A DNA stretch of 64,000 nucleotides from CBDCMJ01 sp965224325 (GCA_965224325.1 CBDCYT010000007.1:447270-511269), one strand, 5' to 3'. Counted from the first letter of the stretch, positions 7,706 to 17,910 are shown. Translations and numbers: made by a program. Notes: generated by a model from the sequence alone, not told the origin.

Positions 7706-10336
7706 ATGCCCGATTCCGAGGCTTTCGTTCTACCCGGGACCGTGCGGCCCACCAAATACATCATCAATTTGCAACCCGACATGGAGCAATCGACCTTCAG
7801 CGGTGAGGAGACCATCCTCATTCAGGTCGTTGAATCCACCTCGGAGATAGTGCTGAATGCCACCGAGCTGCAAGTGGAATCCGCGTCCGTGATTAAAGAC
7901 GAGGTCATTCTTGCGGCGTCCCGTATCGACTACGACACCTCGGCGGAAACCCTCACCTTGCGATTCGATAAAGCCCTCTCGCCGGGCGACTCCGCTTTGG
8001 CTCTTACCTTCACCGGCATACTGAACGACAAGCTTCGCGGTTTTTATCTGAGCCGGTACACCGGCTCCGACGGTCAAGAACGCTCGCTGGCAACAACGCA
8101 ATTCGAGGCTACCGACGCCCGGCGCGCTATTCCTTGCTGGGACGAGCCGGCCCATAAGGCTAGCTTCGATCTTACCTTGGTCATCCCCGACGATTTGACG
8201 GCCCTGTCCAACACGCCGGTGGTTGAAGAGTCGGAGGCGGGACCGGGACTTAAGTCCCTGAGATTTGCCGAAACTCCGGTTATGTCAACCTATCTTTTGG
8301 CCTTTGTGGTGGGGGACCTGACTTCCATCGAGTCCCAATACACCGCCCCCCACGGCACCACCAAGGTCGCGGTTTGGACCACCCGGGGCAAAGAAGAACA
8401 AGGGCGGTTCGCTCTTGACACTTCCGTCCAACTCCTCTCCTTCTTTAACGACTATTTTGGGATACCGTATCCCTTGGAGAAGCTGGACCACATCGCCATC
8501 CCGGACTTCGCCGCCGGTGCGATGGAAAACTGGGGGGCCATAACCTACCGGGAAACCGCCGTGCTGGTAGACACCGACAACTCTTCCGCGGGCACCCGGC
8601 AGCGAGTGGCCGAAGTGGTGGCCCACGAGATGGCGCACATGTGGTTCGGTGATCTGGTGACCATGGAGTGGTGGGACGACCTCTGGCTGAACGAAAGTTT
8701 CGCGTCCTGGATGGGCTCCAAGGCGGTTGACTGGCTGTTTCCGGAATGGCAAATGTGGACACAGTTTGTCAACATGGACACCAATCGCGCCTTGACCCTG
8801 GACGGCCTCAAGAATTCCCACCCCATCGAGCAGCCAGTCAAAGACCCTGCGCAGATCGGCCAGCTATTCGACGCTATCAGCTACTCTAAAGGAGCGTCGG
8901 TTATCCGGATGCTCGAGCAATTCCTGGGGCCGTCAACGTTCCAGCAAGGCCTTCAGGGGTACATTGCCTCCCATCAATACGGGAACGCCCGCACCGAAGA
9001 CCTGTGGGCTGCTCTGGAGTCCGCCTCGGGCCAGCCGGTGACCTCGATTATGGACTCTTGGACCAAGCAAATGGGATACCCTGTCCTCCAGGTCGAAGTG
9101 GGAGGCGCGCCGGAAAACCCGGAACTTCTACTGTCCCAGGAACGCTTCGTCTACGACCGCCTGCTGGGTGAAGGCGACCCTGAACCTGAGGTATGGCGGG
9201 TGCCCATCCAAGTCAGCCATGCCGGTTCTCAACAACCCGCGTCGATGCTGATGGACGGCCGCAGCCTATCGTTGCCGATGAGAAACCCGGCTGAGGCGAC
9301 TGGACCGGGAACGGCGCCCGCTTCCCGACCCGGTTGGTTCAAGGTGAATACTCAGCAGACAGGCTTCTTTCGGGTCAACTACCAGCCCGGTGACTGGGAC
9401 AGGCTGGTTCCCGCCATAGAATCCCTGGAGCTACCCGCTCCCGACCGGCTGGGCATACAAAACGATGCTTACTCCCTCTCCAAGGCGGGGCTGCTCCCGG
9501 TTACCCAATTCCTTTCCCTGGCCCGGGCCTACGGCAACGAGACCGACGCATCGGTTTGGGGAGACCTATCCAGCAACCTGAGAGACATCGAAGTATTGCT
9601 AGCCGGAGAGTCCAGCTATCCCCTATACCAGTCCTTCGCCAGAGATATATTCCGCCCCGCCGTGAGGCGAACAGGCTGGGATGCAAAGACCGGAGAGGGA
9701 CATCTGGACGCCCTGATGCGCAGCACGGTCCTGAGCCAGGCCGGAAGCTACGGGGACGCCGAGGTGCTGGAGGAGGCCAAAAACCGGTTTGAAGGGTATG
9801 TTCGAGACCCGGGCTCCCTGCATCCGGACATCCGAGGTATGGTGTTCGGCCTGGCGGGCCAAGCCGGCGACCGATCGACCTACGACACCCTTTGGAAGCT
9901 GGAAAACCAAGCCTCCCTCCAGGAAGAGAAGATCAGGTTGTTAATGGCCCTAACTCGCTTCTCCGACGTGGAACTGCTCCGCGAAACCCTTGAACGTTCC
10001 CTGTCTGCCGAGGTGCGGTCCCAGGACACGATTTTCGTGGTGACCGGCGTGGCCGGTAATCTAAAGGGGCGAGACCTCGCTTGGGAGTTCGTGAAGAACA
10101 ACTGGGCCGAATTCGACCGGCGCTACGGCTCCGGAGGTTTCGGACTGATGCGGCTGGTTTCCATCTGCGGCAACTTCACCGGACAGGGAAGTCACGACGA
10201 CGTGGAGTCCTTCTTCATGGAGCATCCTGCGCCGGCTGCGGAGAGGACCATCCGCCAATCCTTGGAGCGGATTCGGCTTAACGTCCGGTGGCTGGAATGC
10301 AACCGGGAGGAAGTGGCTTCGTGGCTTGGCCGGTGA
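7706..10336 (+). CDS. M1 family zinc aminopeptidase (aminopeptidase N type)
   Basis: Cuts N-terminal residues from peptides. The 876 residues span the full M1 plan: N-terminal beta-sandwich (about 1-200), thermolysin-like catalytic domain (about 210-450), a middle beta domain and a C-terminal alpha-helical ERAP1-like domain (about 550-870). The exopeptidase motif GAMENWG is near residue 271. The zinc site is HEMAH at 307-311 with the third ligand Glu330 in NESFA, exactly 18 residues after the second His. The start ATG has AAGGAGG at 7690-7696, nine bases away. No signal peptide or membrane helix is visible, so it is probably cytosolic and recycles peptides. Single gene, followed by a terminator-like hairpin. 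All catalytic residues are present. Confidence 0.95.
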   Translation: MPDSEAFVLPGTVRPTKYIINLQPDMEQSTFSGEETILIQVVESTSEIVLNATELQVESASVIKDEVILAASRIDYDTSAETLTLRFDKALSPGDSALALTFTGILNDKLRGFYLSRYTGSDGQERSLATTQFEATDARRAIPCWDEPAHKASFDLTLVIPDDLTALSNTPVVEESEAGPGLKSLRFAETPVMSTYLLAFVVGDLTSIESQYTAPHGTTKVAVWTTRGKEEQGRFALDTSVQLLSFFNDYFGIPYPLEKLDHIAIPDFAAGAMENWGAITYRETAVLVDTDNSSAGTRQRVAEVVAHEMAHMWFGDLVTMEWWDDLWLNESFASWMGSKAVDWLFPEWQMWTQFVNMDTNRALTLDGLKNSHPIEQPVKDPAQIGQLFDAISYSKGASVIRMLEQFLGPSTFQQGLQGYIASHQYGNARTEDLWAALESASGQPVTSIMDSWTKQMGYPVLQVEVGGAPENPELLLSQERFVYDRLLGEGDPEPEVWRVPIQVSHAGSQQPASMLMDGRSLSLPMRNPAEATGPGTAPASRPGWFKVNTQQTGFFRVNYQPGDWDRLVPAIESLELPAPDRLGIQNDAYSLSKAGLLPVTQFLSLARAYGNETDASVWGDLSSNLRDIEVLLAGESSYPLYQSFARDIFRPAVRRTGWDAKTGEGHLDALMRSTVLSQAGSYGDAEVLEEAKNRFEGYVRDPGSLHPDIRGMVFGLAGQAGDRSTYDTLWKLENQASLQEEKIRLLMALTRFSDVELLRETLERSLSAEVRSQDTIFVVTGVAGNLKGRDLAWEFVKNNWAEFDRRYGSGGFGLMRLVSICGNFTGQGSHDDVESFFMEHPAPAAERTIRQSLERIRLNVRWLECNREEVASWLGR

Positions 10337-10353
10337 GGTTGCCCGCGAAATAG

Positions 10354-10380
10354 TCCCTGACATTATTAAGGGAAATTTTT
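10354..10380 (+). terminator. Weak intrinsic terminator after the aminopeptidase gene
   Basis: TCCCT (10354-10358) pairs with AGGGA (10369-10373) over a ten-base loop and is followed by AATTTTT. The stem is short, so efficiency is uncertain; position just after the aminopeptidase stop supports the call. Confidence 0.4.
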
Positions 10381-10459
10381 GCCGGAAATTACTGGCGCAG
10401 AAATCACCGGCGCAATTGACCAGCGATTTCCGGACCGCCGCAGACCATTCTCGGGGGCA

Positions 10460-10479
10460 GGGAGGAAGATACTCCTCCC
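10460..10479. other. Seven-bp perfect hairpin in the metH leader region
   Basis: GGGAGGA (10460-10466) and TCCTCCC (10473-10479) form a perfect stem with a six-base loop. There is no U-tract after it. It lies 150 bases before metH, so it could be a leader structure or a Rho-independent terminator without a tract. No cobalamin or SAM riboswitch core was recognised around it. Confidence 0.35.
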
Positions 10480-10630
10480 GGCGTCCTCTTCGGAAATACC
10501 TGGCCGGATACACTTGGTCTGGGCGGGCGGCGGTCCCCCATCTCGATGAGGCGTGTTATCCGGGCTTGCCCAATGCTACACTGTCCAATACTACAATATT
10601 GGTCGATCTCGTAAGGATGCCTCCAACCAT

Positions 10631-13600
10631 ATGAACCAACTTGATAGAACATCGGCTTTGAAAGCGCTGCTCCGGGAGCGCATCCTGGTGGTCGACGGGG
10701 CCATGGGCACCTCCATTCAAGACCAGCAGCTAGGGCCTGAAGACTTCGGCGGGCCTGAGTACGAAGGTTGCAACGAATACCTGGTTGTTACCCGGCCCGA
10801 CGTTATCACCGGGATACATCATGGGTTCCTGAACGCCGGAGCCGACATCATAGAGACCAACACCTTCGGCGCGACATCAGTAGTCCTCGCAGAGTACGAC
10901 TTGGCTCATGAGGCCCGGCGGCTCAACCTGGTAGCGGCCCGGTTGGCTCGGGAAGCGGCCGAAGCGGCCAGCAGCGTTGAACGACCCCGATTTGTCGCGG
11001 GCTCCATGGGGCCGACCACCAAGACCATCTCCGTTACCGGAGGCATAAGCTTCGACGAGCTAGCGGAGTCCTATCAAGAGCAAGCGGCGGGGCTGATTGA
11101 GGGCGGCGCAGACGTGCTGCTTCTTGAAACCAGCCAGGACACCATGAACATAAAGGCTGGATTGGAGGGGATTGACCGGGCTTTTGCCGAGCTGGGGCAG
11201 CAGATACCTGTGGCGGTCCAAGGCACCATCGAGGCCATGGGCACCCTGTTGGCCGGGCAGGACGTGGAAGCTCTCTACACCTCCATCAGCCACCGGGACC
11301 TCATATGGATTGGTCTGAACTGCGCCACCGGTCCCGAGTTTATGACTGATCACATCCGCACGCTGGCCTCGCTCTCCGCATTCCCGGTGGCTTGTATTCC
11401 CAATGCCGGATTGCCCGACGAGGACGGAAAGTATAACGAGACCCCGGAGATGATGGCCGCCACCATCGGCCGCTTCGTCGAAGCCGGTTGGCTCAACCTG
11501 GTAGGCGGCTGCTGCGGCACCGTCTCGGAGCACATTGGATTGCTGGCCGAGGTTGCCGCCGGAAAGCCTCCCCGCGAACCTGTCCGGTTGGCCGACACTC
11601 GCCTTTCAGGGATCGAGACCCTGATTGTGGACGAAGACACCCGTCCCGTCATAGTGGGAGAGCGCACTAATGTCCTCGGCAGCCGTCGTTTTCGCCGGAT
11701 GATCAACGAAGGCGCCCTCGAAGAGGCCGCGGAGATAGGCCGTCGCCAGGTGCGCAACGGGGCTCATTTGCTCGATGTCTGCCTCCAGGACCCGGACCGG
11801 GACGAAACCGTAGATATGATCGCAGTGCTCGATCTGCTCACGAAGAAGGTCAAGGCTCCGATAATGATCGATTCCACCGACTCCGACGTGGTCGAGGTTG
11901 CCCTAAAACGCTTACAGGGCAAGTCGGTGATCAACTCCGTAAACTTAGAGGACGGTGAATCCCGCTTTCAGGCCATAGTGCCATTGGCCCGGCGGTACGG
12001 CGCGGCGCTGGTGGTGGGTTGCATCGACGACGACAAACAGCAGGCTCAGGCCGTCACCCGCCAGCGAAAGCTGGAGGTCGCGCAGCGTTCGTTCCAAATT
12101 TTGACAGAAAAGTACGGTGTTCCCCCGGAAGACATCATCTTTGACCCCCTGGTCTTTCCGGCCGGCACCGGCGACTCGAACTACGTGGGATCTGCCGCCG
12201 AAACCATCGAAGGGGTTCGTTTGATCAAAGAGGCGCTTCCCGGGACCAAGACGGTGCTGGGAATCTCCAACGTATCATTCGGCCTACCCGTAGCGGGCAG
12301 GGAAGTGCTGAACTCGGTGTTCCTGTACCACTGTGTTCAGGCCGGGTTAGACATGGCCATAGTCAACTCCGAGCTGATGCAGCGCTACACATCAATACCC
12401 GAGGAAGAACGCAAGTTGGCCGAGGACCTCATTTGGTACGTGGGGGACGACCCGGTAGCTTCCTTCGCCGCACATTTCCGGGACCGGCCGGCTAAAGCGA
12501 GCGTCGAGGAGCGGCTCAACCTACCCTTGGACGAGCGCCTGGCTATGGCGATAATCGAGGGGGTCAAAGAGGGGCTGGCTGAAGACCTGGATGAGGCCAT
12601 GTCGGAACGAGAGCCCCTGGCTATAATCAACGGCCCCCTGATGGCCGGCATGGAAGAAGTGGGCCGGCAGTTTAACGCCAACCAGCTGATAGTCGCCGAG
12701 GTGCTTCAGTCGGCCGAATCCATGAAATTCGCCGTGTCCCGTCTGGAGCTTCACATGGAACGGGTGGAGAGCGCCACCAAGGGGAAGATCGTCCTGGCAA
12801 CCGTGAAGGGGGACGTCCACGATATCGGCAAGAACCTTGTAGAGATTATCCTAGCCAACAACGGGTACCGGGTCATCAACTTGGGGATCAAAGTCCCTCC
12901 ACAAGACCTGATCGACGCCTACCGCGAGCACAAGCCGGACATTATAGGCCTCTCCGGCCTGCTGGTGAAGTCGGCGCAAATGATGGTGGAGACTGCCCTC
13001 GATTTCCGCCAAGCGGGCATCGAATGTCCAGTGCTGGTAGGCGGCGCGGCCCTCTCCAACCGGTTTACCCGGCTGCGCATCGCGCCGGAATATCATGGAC
13101 TGGTGGCCTACGCACCGGACGCCATGACTGGCCTGTCTCTGGCCAACACCATTCAGGACGCCGACGAGCGGCAAAAGCTGGCCGCCGGTCTTGAGCGCGA
13201 GTCCGAAGAGATCTTGAGGGCTGTCAGCCAGCGGGAAGCGCAGCCCGCCGCGGAGCAACCGGCGCCCGCGCCCACGCCCCAACTTCGGCATGATTTCCCA
13301 GTGCCCAAGCCGCCGGACCTACGGCTTCACGTACTGCGCGACTATGACCTGGAGGAGGTTTTCCCCTACATCAACCCCCAAATGCTCTACGGACGCCATC
13401 TGGGCTTTAAGGGTCGCTTTGCCGAGGCGTTTGCCTCCGGAGACGCCACAGCCCAGGAACTCTATGCTACGGTGCGCCGCGTTGAGGAGTTGGTGCTGGC
13501 CAGCCCGAATATCCGGGCCAATGGCCTGTTTAAATTCTTCCCCTGCCAGGCCGACGGGCAACACCTGCTAGTCTATGGGGCCGACGGCCAAACTGTGCTG

Positions 13601-14203
13601 GAACGCTTTTACTTTGGGCGCCAATCGCAGCGCGATGGCTTGAGTCTGGTGGACTACGTGCTGCCCACATCTACCCAACCTTCGTCCCGTAACGAAGGCC
13701 AAGGGGTTCGGTCCGGGCAGGAGCGGCCGAACGGCCTCGAGGGATTGGACTACGTGGCCATGTTCGTCGTGTCGGTGGGGCACGGGGTATTGGACCTTTC
13801 GGAAGTCCTGAAGAAAGAGGGGCGATTCCTGGACTCCCACGTCTTGCAAGCCTTGGCCTTGGAAAGCGCCGAAGCCTTTGCGGAGCTGCTCCATCAGCAG
13901 ATTAGGCAAATGTGGGGCTTTGGCGACCCGCAAGGGATTTCCTACCAAGACCTGTTCCGCACCCAATATCGGGGCCAGCGATACTCCTTTGGTTATCCGG
14001 CATGCCCCCGGTTGGAGGACCAGGAGCAGCTTTTCCGTCTGTTGGACGTTACCGCCAACATTGACGTGGAACTGACCGAAGGCTTCATGATGGATCCGGA
14101 ATCATCAGTTTCAGCCCTGGTCTTTCACCATCCTGACGCCAAGTACTTCAACCTGAGTGAAGCGGACATCGAGCGTCTGGAGCAGGACGTGGCGTCCCTA
14201 TAA
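10631..14203 (+). CDS. metH: Cobalamin-dependent methionine synthase
   Basis: Moves the methyl group of 5-methyl-THF to homocysteine through methylcobalamin. The 1190 residues carry the complete module order: homocysteine/zinc domain (about 1-320, with the Cys pair 294-295 in VGGCCGT), pterin-binding domain (about 340-620), B12 cap and Rossmann domains with the cobalt ligand His730 in DVHDIGKN, and the C-terminal SAM-dependent reactivation domain (about 900-1190), linked by a Pro/Ala-rich stretch. The frame is open further upstream, but MNQLDRTSALKALL at 10631 is the family-like beginning. The activation domain carries a low-complexity insertion near residue 1020 (STQPSSRNEGQ). With fhs a kilobase downstream it makes a local one-carbon/folate pair. 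Needs a source of B12; none is encoded here. Confidence 0.95.
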   Translation: MNQLDRTSALKALLRERILVVDGAMGTSIQDQQLGPEDFGGPEYEGCNEYLVVTRPDVITGIHHGFLNAGADIIETNTFGATSVVLAEYDLAHEARRLNLVAARLAREAAEAASSVERPRFVAGSMGPTTKTISVTGGISFDELAESYQEQAAGLIEGGADVLLLETSQDTMNIKAGLEGIDRAFAELGQQIPVAVQGTIEAMGTLLAGQDVEALYTSISHRDLIWIGLNCATGPEFMTDHIRTLASLSAFPVACIPNAGLPDEDGKYNETPEMMAATIGRFVEAGWLNLVGGCCGTVSEHIGLLAEVAAGKPPREPVRLADTRLSGIETLIVDEDTRPVIVGERTNVLGSRRFRRMINEGALEEAAEIGRRQVRNGAHLLDVCLQDPDRDETVDMIAVLDLLTKKVKAPIMIDSTDSDVVEVALKRLQGKSVINSVNLEDGESRFQAIVPLARRYGAALVVGCIDDDKQQAQAVTRQRKLEVAQRSFQILTEKYGVPPEDIIFDPLVFPAGTGDSNYVGSAAETIEGVRLIKEALPGTKTVLGISNVSFGLPVAGREVLNSVFLYHCVQAGLDMAIVNSELMQRYTSIPEEERKLAEDLIWYVGDDPVASFAAHFRDRPAKASVEERLNLPLDERLAMAIIEGVKEGLAEDLDEAMSEREPLAIINGPLMAGMEEVGRQFNANQLIVAEVLQSAESMKFAVSRLELHMERVESATKGKIVLATVKGDVHDIGKNLVEIILANNGYRVINLGIKVPPQDLIDAYREHKPDIIGLSGLLVKSAQMMVETALDFRQAGIECPVLVGGAALSNRFTRLRIAPEYHGLVAYAPDAMTGLSLANTIQDADERQKLAAGLERESEEILRAVSQREAQPAAEQPAPAPTPQLRHDFPVPKPPDLRLHVLRDYDLEEVFPYINPQMLYGRHLGFKGRFAEAFASGDATAQELYATVRRVEELVLASPNIRANGLFKFFPCQADGQHLLVYGADGQTVLERFYFGRQSQRDGLSLVDYVLPTSTQPSSRNEGQGVRSGQERPNGLEGLDYVAMFVVSVGHGVLDLSEVLKKEGRFLDSHVLQALALESAEAFAELLHQQIRQMWGFGDPQGISYQDLFRTQYRGQRYSFGYPACPRLEDQEQLFRLLDVTANIDVELTEGFMMDPESSVSALVFHHPDAKYFNLSEADIERLEQDVASL

Positions 14204-14328
14204 CCCAGCGCCGTATCCCTAAGGAGCGGCGATAGGGTGGACCAACAACGGCGAACGCGTTAGGCCAGCAGTGTAGGCTATCGGGAAGCAGCGCGAATTG
14301 CTCCCCCAGTCCGGCCCTCATGCTTTAA

Positions 14329-14574
14329 CCGGCGGAGTCGGGGAACCTGACCAACCTGCAATGGCTGGTCCTTTCTTACAACCAGTTGACCAGGCCGATA
14401 CCAGTGGAGTTGGGGAACCTGGCCTACTCGCAAGCCGTGGCTCTCTCTTACAACCAACTCCGGCAACCAGTTGACCAGGCGCCTACCCCCGAGTGCGCGA
14501 TTTGCAACGGAATGACTTTTCAGACCTTGGCCTACCCTTCTGCGACAGTTGAGACAGATACTCGGCCATTGTAG
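14329..14574 (+). pseudogene. Leucine-rich-repeat gene remnant
   Basis: Directly after an in-frame TAA the frame reads about two 24-residue plant-type LRR units: GNLTNLQWLVLSYNQLTRPI and VELGNLAYSQAVALSYNQLR. It then drifts into non-LRR sequence ending at TAG 14572-14574. No start codon or signal peptide is present and the LRR consensus degrades toward the 3' end. It resembles the repeats of the intact LRR lipoprotein at 42.3 kb, so it is probably a scrap of a paralogue. The rest of 14204-15031 has no recognisable gene. Confidence 0.7.
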
Positions 14575-14856
14575 AACGTTGGCGACAATGGGACTGCGAT
14601 AATCTTATCCGGCCTTCCTTGGCTCGGGTCTGACCCCTAATAGCGTCGGCGCAGTGCCCGCAGTGGCATTGATGCGACCAGTCGACTTGTTCTCGGGGCG
14701 GCCCACCTTGGCCACCGCCCAAGTGAGCAGTGGCTTTGTAGGAGCCCGACCATAGGCCCCATCCCAGGCCTGTCCTCTCTCCCCGCCGGCTGTAGCTAAT
14801 CCCACTCAAGCGTGGTTTCATTGCCAGGACTTGCCCGGAGCGCCAGCGGCGCCGGG

Positions 14857-14914
14857 GCCCAAGATGGCGGTGGCTTCCCTCTTGGGCGCTTAGCGCGCCG
14901 GGGGATTAACCCCC
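14857..14914. promoter_or_regulatory. Two hairpins upstream of formate-THF ligase
   Basis: A perfect 8-bp inverted repeat, GCCCAAGA (14857-14864) with TCTTGGGC (14880-14887), is followed at once by GGGGG (14900-14904) and CCCCC (14910-14914) around ATTAA. Together they lie about 120 bases before the GTG start of fhs. Neither has a U-tract. They may be a structured leader or the end of an upstream transcript. I could not match them to the tetrahydrofolate riboswitch from memory. Confidence 0.35.
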
Positions 14915-15031
14915 TCCTGGCGTGCCGTGAGTTACTCCCCTCTCCTCAAGTCCGAACAGTGACTGTTCTTCGTGTATACTTTGCGGCAGCCCCATATTCG
15001 CGCAGGCCATTGTTGTGTATCGGAGGAACCG

Positions 15032-16666
15032 GTGGACCAGATCGTCGACGTAGCCGCCCGCCTGGGCATCAAGGATGAGCACTTAATACCCTACGGCCGG
15101 TACAAGGCCAAGATATCCCTGGAGGCCCTGAAGGCCCGAGAAGGGCAGCCGCAGGGGAAGCTGGTGGTGGTGACCGGCATGACGCCCACCCCGGCGGGAG
15201 AGGGAAAGACAACCACGGCGGTCGGCCTCACCCAGGGCCTGGGTAAGCTTGGGCGCCGGGCCACGGTCACACTGAGAGAGCCAACCCTGGGGCCTATTTT
15301 CGGCATCAAGGGAGGGGGCACCGGCGGTGGGAAATCGGTGGTGGTCCCGGAAGACGAAATCAATATTCACTTTACCGGCGACGCCCACGCAGTGAGTTCG
15401 GCTCACAACCTGCTGGCCGCGCTGGTGGATAACGCCGTTTACCGAAAAGCGGCGCCGGGCCTGGACGCCTCGGGAATCAGTTGGGCCCGGGTAACCGACG
15501 CTTCGGACCGGGCGCTGCGGCAAGTGATAACCGGCATAGGCGGCGACGCCAACAGCCCAATGCGAGAGACCCGGTTCGATATTGTTTCAGCCTCTGAGAT
15601 CATGGCCATTCTGGCGCTGGCCGAGGGTCCCGAAGACTTGCGGGCGAGGCTTTCCCGCATCGTTGTGGGCGTCACCGGGGACAACAAACCCGTGGCCGTG
15701 GAGTCACTAGGCGTGGTCGGCGCTCTGATGACCTTGTTGCGGGAAGCGATAATGCCCAACCTGGTCCAGACGTTGGAAGGACAGCCGTCGCTGGTCCACG
15801 CCGGTCCTTTTGGCAACATAGCCCACGGCTGTAACTCCATATTGGCTGACCGGCTGGCTCTGGCTTACTCAGACTACGTCATCACGGAAGCGGGGTTCGG
15901 CTCCGACTTGGGATTCGAAAAATTCATGCACATCAAGGCCCGGCAGAGTGGGTTGTTGCCCCACGCAGCGGTCTTGGTGGCCTCGGTTCGCGCTCTCAAG
16001 TGGCACGGAGGCGCTCCCAGGAACGCATTGGACGTCCCAGATCTTAATAGGCTGCAGGCCGGCGGTCCCAACTTGGCTCACCACATAGACGCCATAAGCA
16101 GCTTCGGCGTGCCGGTGGTGGTGGCCATAAACCGCTTTGGCAGCGATTCACCCGATGAGATCCAGGAAGTGGCGCGCATCGCCAAGGACGCCGGGGCCCA
16201 GGCTGCGGCGGAGTGCTCAGGGTTTGCTCTGGGCGGCGAGGGAGGAATGGCTCTGGGCGAGGCTGTGACCCAGGCGGCGGAGAAACCGCCAGATGTCAAG
16301 TATGCTTACGATCTCGATGCGCCTTGCCAGGAAAAAGTTTCGGCCCTGGCTAGAACCATCTACGGAGCCGACGACGTAAGATGGGCGCCCGAAGCGCTGC
16401 GGCGGCTTCGCTACTTCGAGGCTCAGGGATGGGGCAACCTGCCCATTTGCATGGCCAAAACCCACCTATCCACCAGCCACGACCCATCCCTTAAAGGCAG
16501 CCCCAGAGGGTACACTTTCCCCATATCGGATATTCGGGCATCCGTGGGCGCGGGCTTCCTGTACACTTTGGCCGGATCTGTGGCTACACTGCCGGGGCTG
16601 CCCTCCCGACCGCGCGCCCTCAACATGGACGTCACCGCCGACGGCCAGGTCGTAGACAGCACCTGA
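15032..16666 (+). CDS. fhs: Formate--tetrahydrofolate ligase
   Basis: ATP-dependent condensation of formate with THF to 10-formyl-THF, the entry of formate into the one-carbon pool. From the GTG at 15032 (GGAGG at 15022-15026, five bases away) the protein has 544 residues, near the usual 555; an upstream GTG at 14972 would add 20 residues with no ribosome site. The ATP-binding loop TPTPAGEGKTTT starts at residue 51, followed by the family motifs LREPTLGPIFGIKGG and HFTGDAHAVSSAHNLLAA. Downstream are GFGSDLGFEKFM and PVVVAINRF. Together with metH it suggests a folate-centred C1 flow; in acetogenic or SAR202-like lineages the enzyme can also run in reverse to conserve ATP, which the sequence cannot decide. 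Confidence 0.95.
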   Translation: MDQIVDVAARLGIKDEHLIPYGRYKAKISLEALKAREGQPQGKLVVVTGMTPTPAGEGKTTTAVGLTQGLGKLGRRATVTLREPTLGPIFGIKGGGTGGGKSVVVPEDEINIHFTGDAHAVSSAHNLLAALVDNAVYRKAAPGLDASGISWARVTDASDRALRQVITGIGGDANSPMRETRFDIVSASEIMAILALAEGPEDLRARLSRIVVGVTGDNKPVAVESLGVVGALMTLLREAIMPNLVQTLEGQPSLVHAGPFGNIAHGCNSILADRLALAYSDYVITEAGFGSDLGFEKFMHIKARQSGLLPHAAVLVASVRALKWHGGAPRNALDVPDLNRLQAGGPNLAHHIDAISSFGVPVVVAINRFGSDSPDEIQEVARIAKDAGAQAAAECSGFALGGEGGMALGEAVTQAAEKPPDVKYAYDLDAPCQEKVSALARTIYGADDVRWAPEALRRLRYFEAQGWGNLPICMAKTHLSTSHDPSLKGSPRGYTFPISDIRASVGAGFLYTLAGSVATLPGLPSRPRALNMDVTADGQVVDST

Positions 16667-16788
16667 GCCGGAGTATCCGGCCCGGCGGTAATAACAGAGA
16701 GTTTCCTATTCAGCGCCCTGCTGGGGCAACGGCTCCCGAGGCTTACTTAGCCCCCATTTGCCCAGCATTCCGGCAAATCGGACCGTGG

Positions 16789-17910
16789 CTACAATCCCAG
16801 GGCGTCCGCCAAGCGACGGCGGTGGAACCGAGGGTCGCCCAGATAGTGGTACAAGGTGCGCGAAGCGGTGGTGTGGAGGGTCAGACCATACTCCGTCATG
16901 CTGCCCACCCCGGCATGGACCTCGTGGGCAAAATTGCACGCCTGATAGTAGGCCTGGGACCCCACGGCTTTGGCCAAGTGGACACTGTCGATGGCTGGCC
17001 GGCCGGTGTCCAGCTTCCACAACGCCTCATAGGTAGTCCACCGGGCTGCGTCTAACTGATTGACCAGGTTGATGATATGGTCTTGCACCCTCTGGAAGCG
17101 CCCTATGGGGGTCCCGAACTGGACCCGGGTCCTGCTGTATTCCACGGACATGTCATAAACCGCCTGACAGGCGCCAACCAGAAAGGCTCCCAGCAGCGGG
17201 ACTGCCCGGCCTATCGCCCATTGGAGGGCATCCCATCCGGCTTCGAAAGACTCCCCCAACAGGCTGCTTTGGTCGACTTTCACGCGGTCTAGCTTGACCT
17301 CGGCCAGGTTCCAGGAGAAACCGGGCAGGGAGCGAATTTCCACGCCGGGCGCGGTGGAAGGCACTAACAGCAACCCCACGTGGCCGCTGTCTTCCGACCT
17401 CGCGGCGCACAGGAGATGAGAGGCAGAGGCCGCATCCAACACGTAGGCCTTGGCGCCGTCCAACCTGAAGGTACCGCCATCTCGCTTCGCAATCAGGCCA
17501 ACGTCGTCTGCTTCCCAGCCATAGTCCGCCTCGGTCACCGCCGGCGTCAGGGTTCGTTCGCCTGCGGCCAGGAGCGGTAGCCATTGGCGCTTCTGCTCTT
17601 CAGTACCCCCGGCCAGCACGCTGAACATTCCGAGGGCCGCCGAGCTAATATGAGGCCCAGGAACAGGACCCCGGCCGAGCTCTTCGAAAAGGACCCCCGC
17701 GTCGGTGAGAGAGCCCCCTTCTCCGCCGTATTCCCGGGGTACTGCGATGCCCAGCCAGCCGGTGTGCGCCAGCTTTCGCCACGGCTCAGAGGTAACCGGC
17801 ATGCCCGAACCGGCGATCTCAAGCAAGACCTCTTTAGGATACTCTTGCTGGACGAACCGGCGGACCGCAGCCTTGAGTATTTCTTGTTCCGGAGTTAATG
17901 CCAGGTCCAT
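16789..17910 (-). CDS. Acyl-CoA dehydrogenase (short, FadE-type)
   Basis: FAD-dependent alpha,beta-dehydrogenation of an acyl-CoA, with electrons passed to electron-transfer flavoprotein. The 373 residues show the N-terminal helical domain (LTPEQEILKAAVRRFVQQ), GWLGIAVPREYGGEGGS, a middle beta domain and the C-terminal helical domain with YSRTRVQFGTPIGRFQRVQD. The usual catalytic-loop region is diverged (HEVHAGVGSMTEYGLTLHT), a pattern of the bile-acid, steroid or mycobacterial FadE group in which one subunit of a heterodimer keeps the active Glu. It runs just downstream of a second acyl-CoA dehydrogenase on the same strand (176 bases between), so an alpha2-beta2 pair is plausible. The proposed start has only a weak purine-rich site. 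Confidence 0.9.
   Translation of the reverse strand: MDLALTPEQEILKAAVRRFVQQEYPKEVLLEIAGSGMPVTSEPWRKLAHTGWLGIAVPREYGGEGGSLTDAGVLFEELGRGPVPGPHISSAALGMFSVLAGGTEEQKRQWLPLLAAGERTLTPAVTEADYGWEADDVGLIAKRDGGTFRLDGAKAYVLDAASASHLLCAARSEDSGHVGLLLVPSTAPGVEIRSLPGFSWNLAEVKLDRVKVDQSSLLGESFEAGWDALQWAIGRAVPLLGAFLVGACQAVYDMSVEYSRTRVQFGTPIGRFQRVQDHIINLVNQLDAARWTTYEALWKLDTGRPAIDSVHLAKAVGSQAYYQACNFAHEVHAGVGSMTEYGLTLHTTASRTLYHYLGDPRFHRRRLADALGL

Noticed and set aside
10337..10630. Cobalamin or SAM riboswitch ahead of metH
   Set aside because: No B12-box (GCCACTG-like) or SAM-core sequence is visible; only a simple hairpin and a weak terminator.
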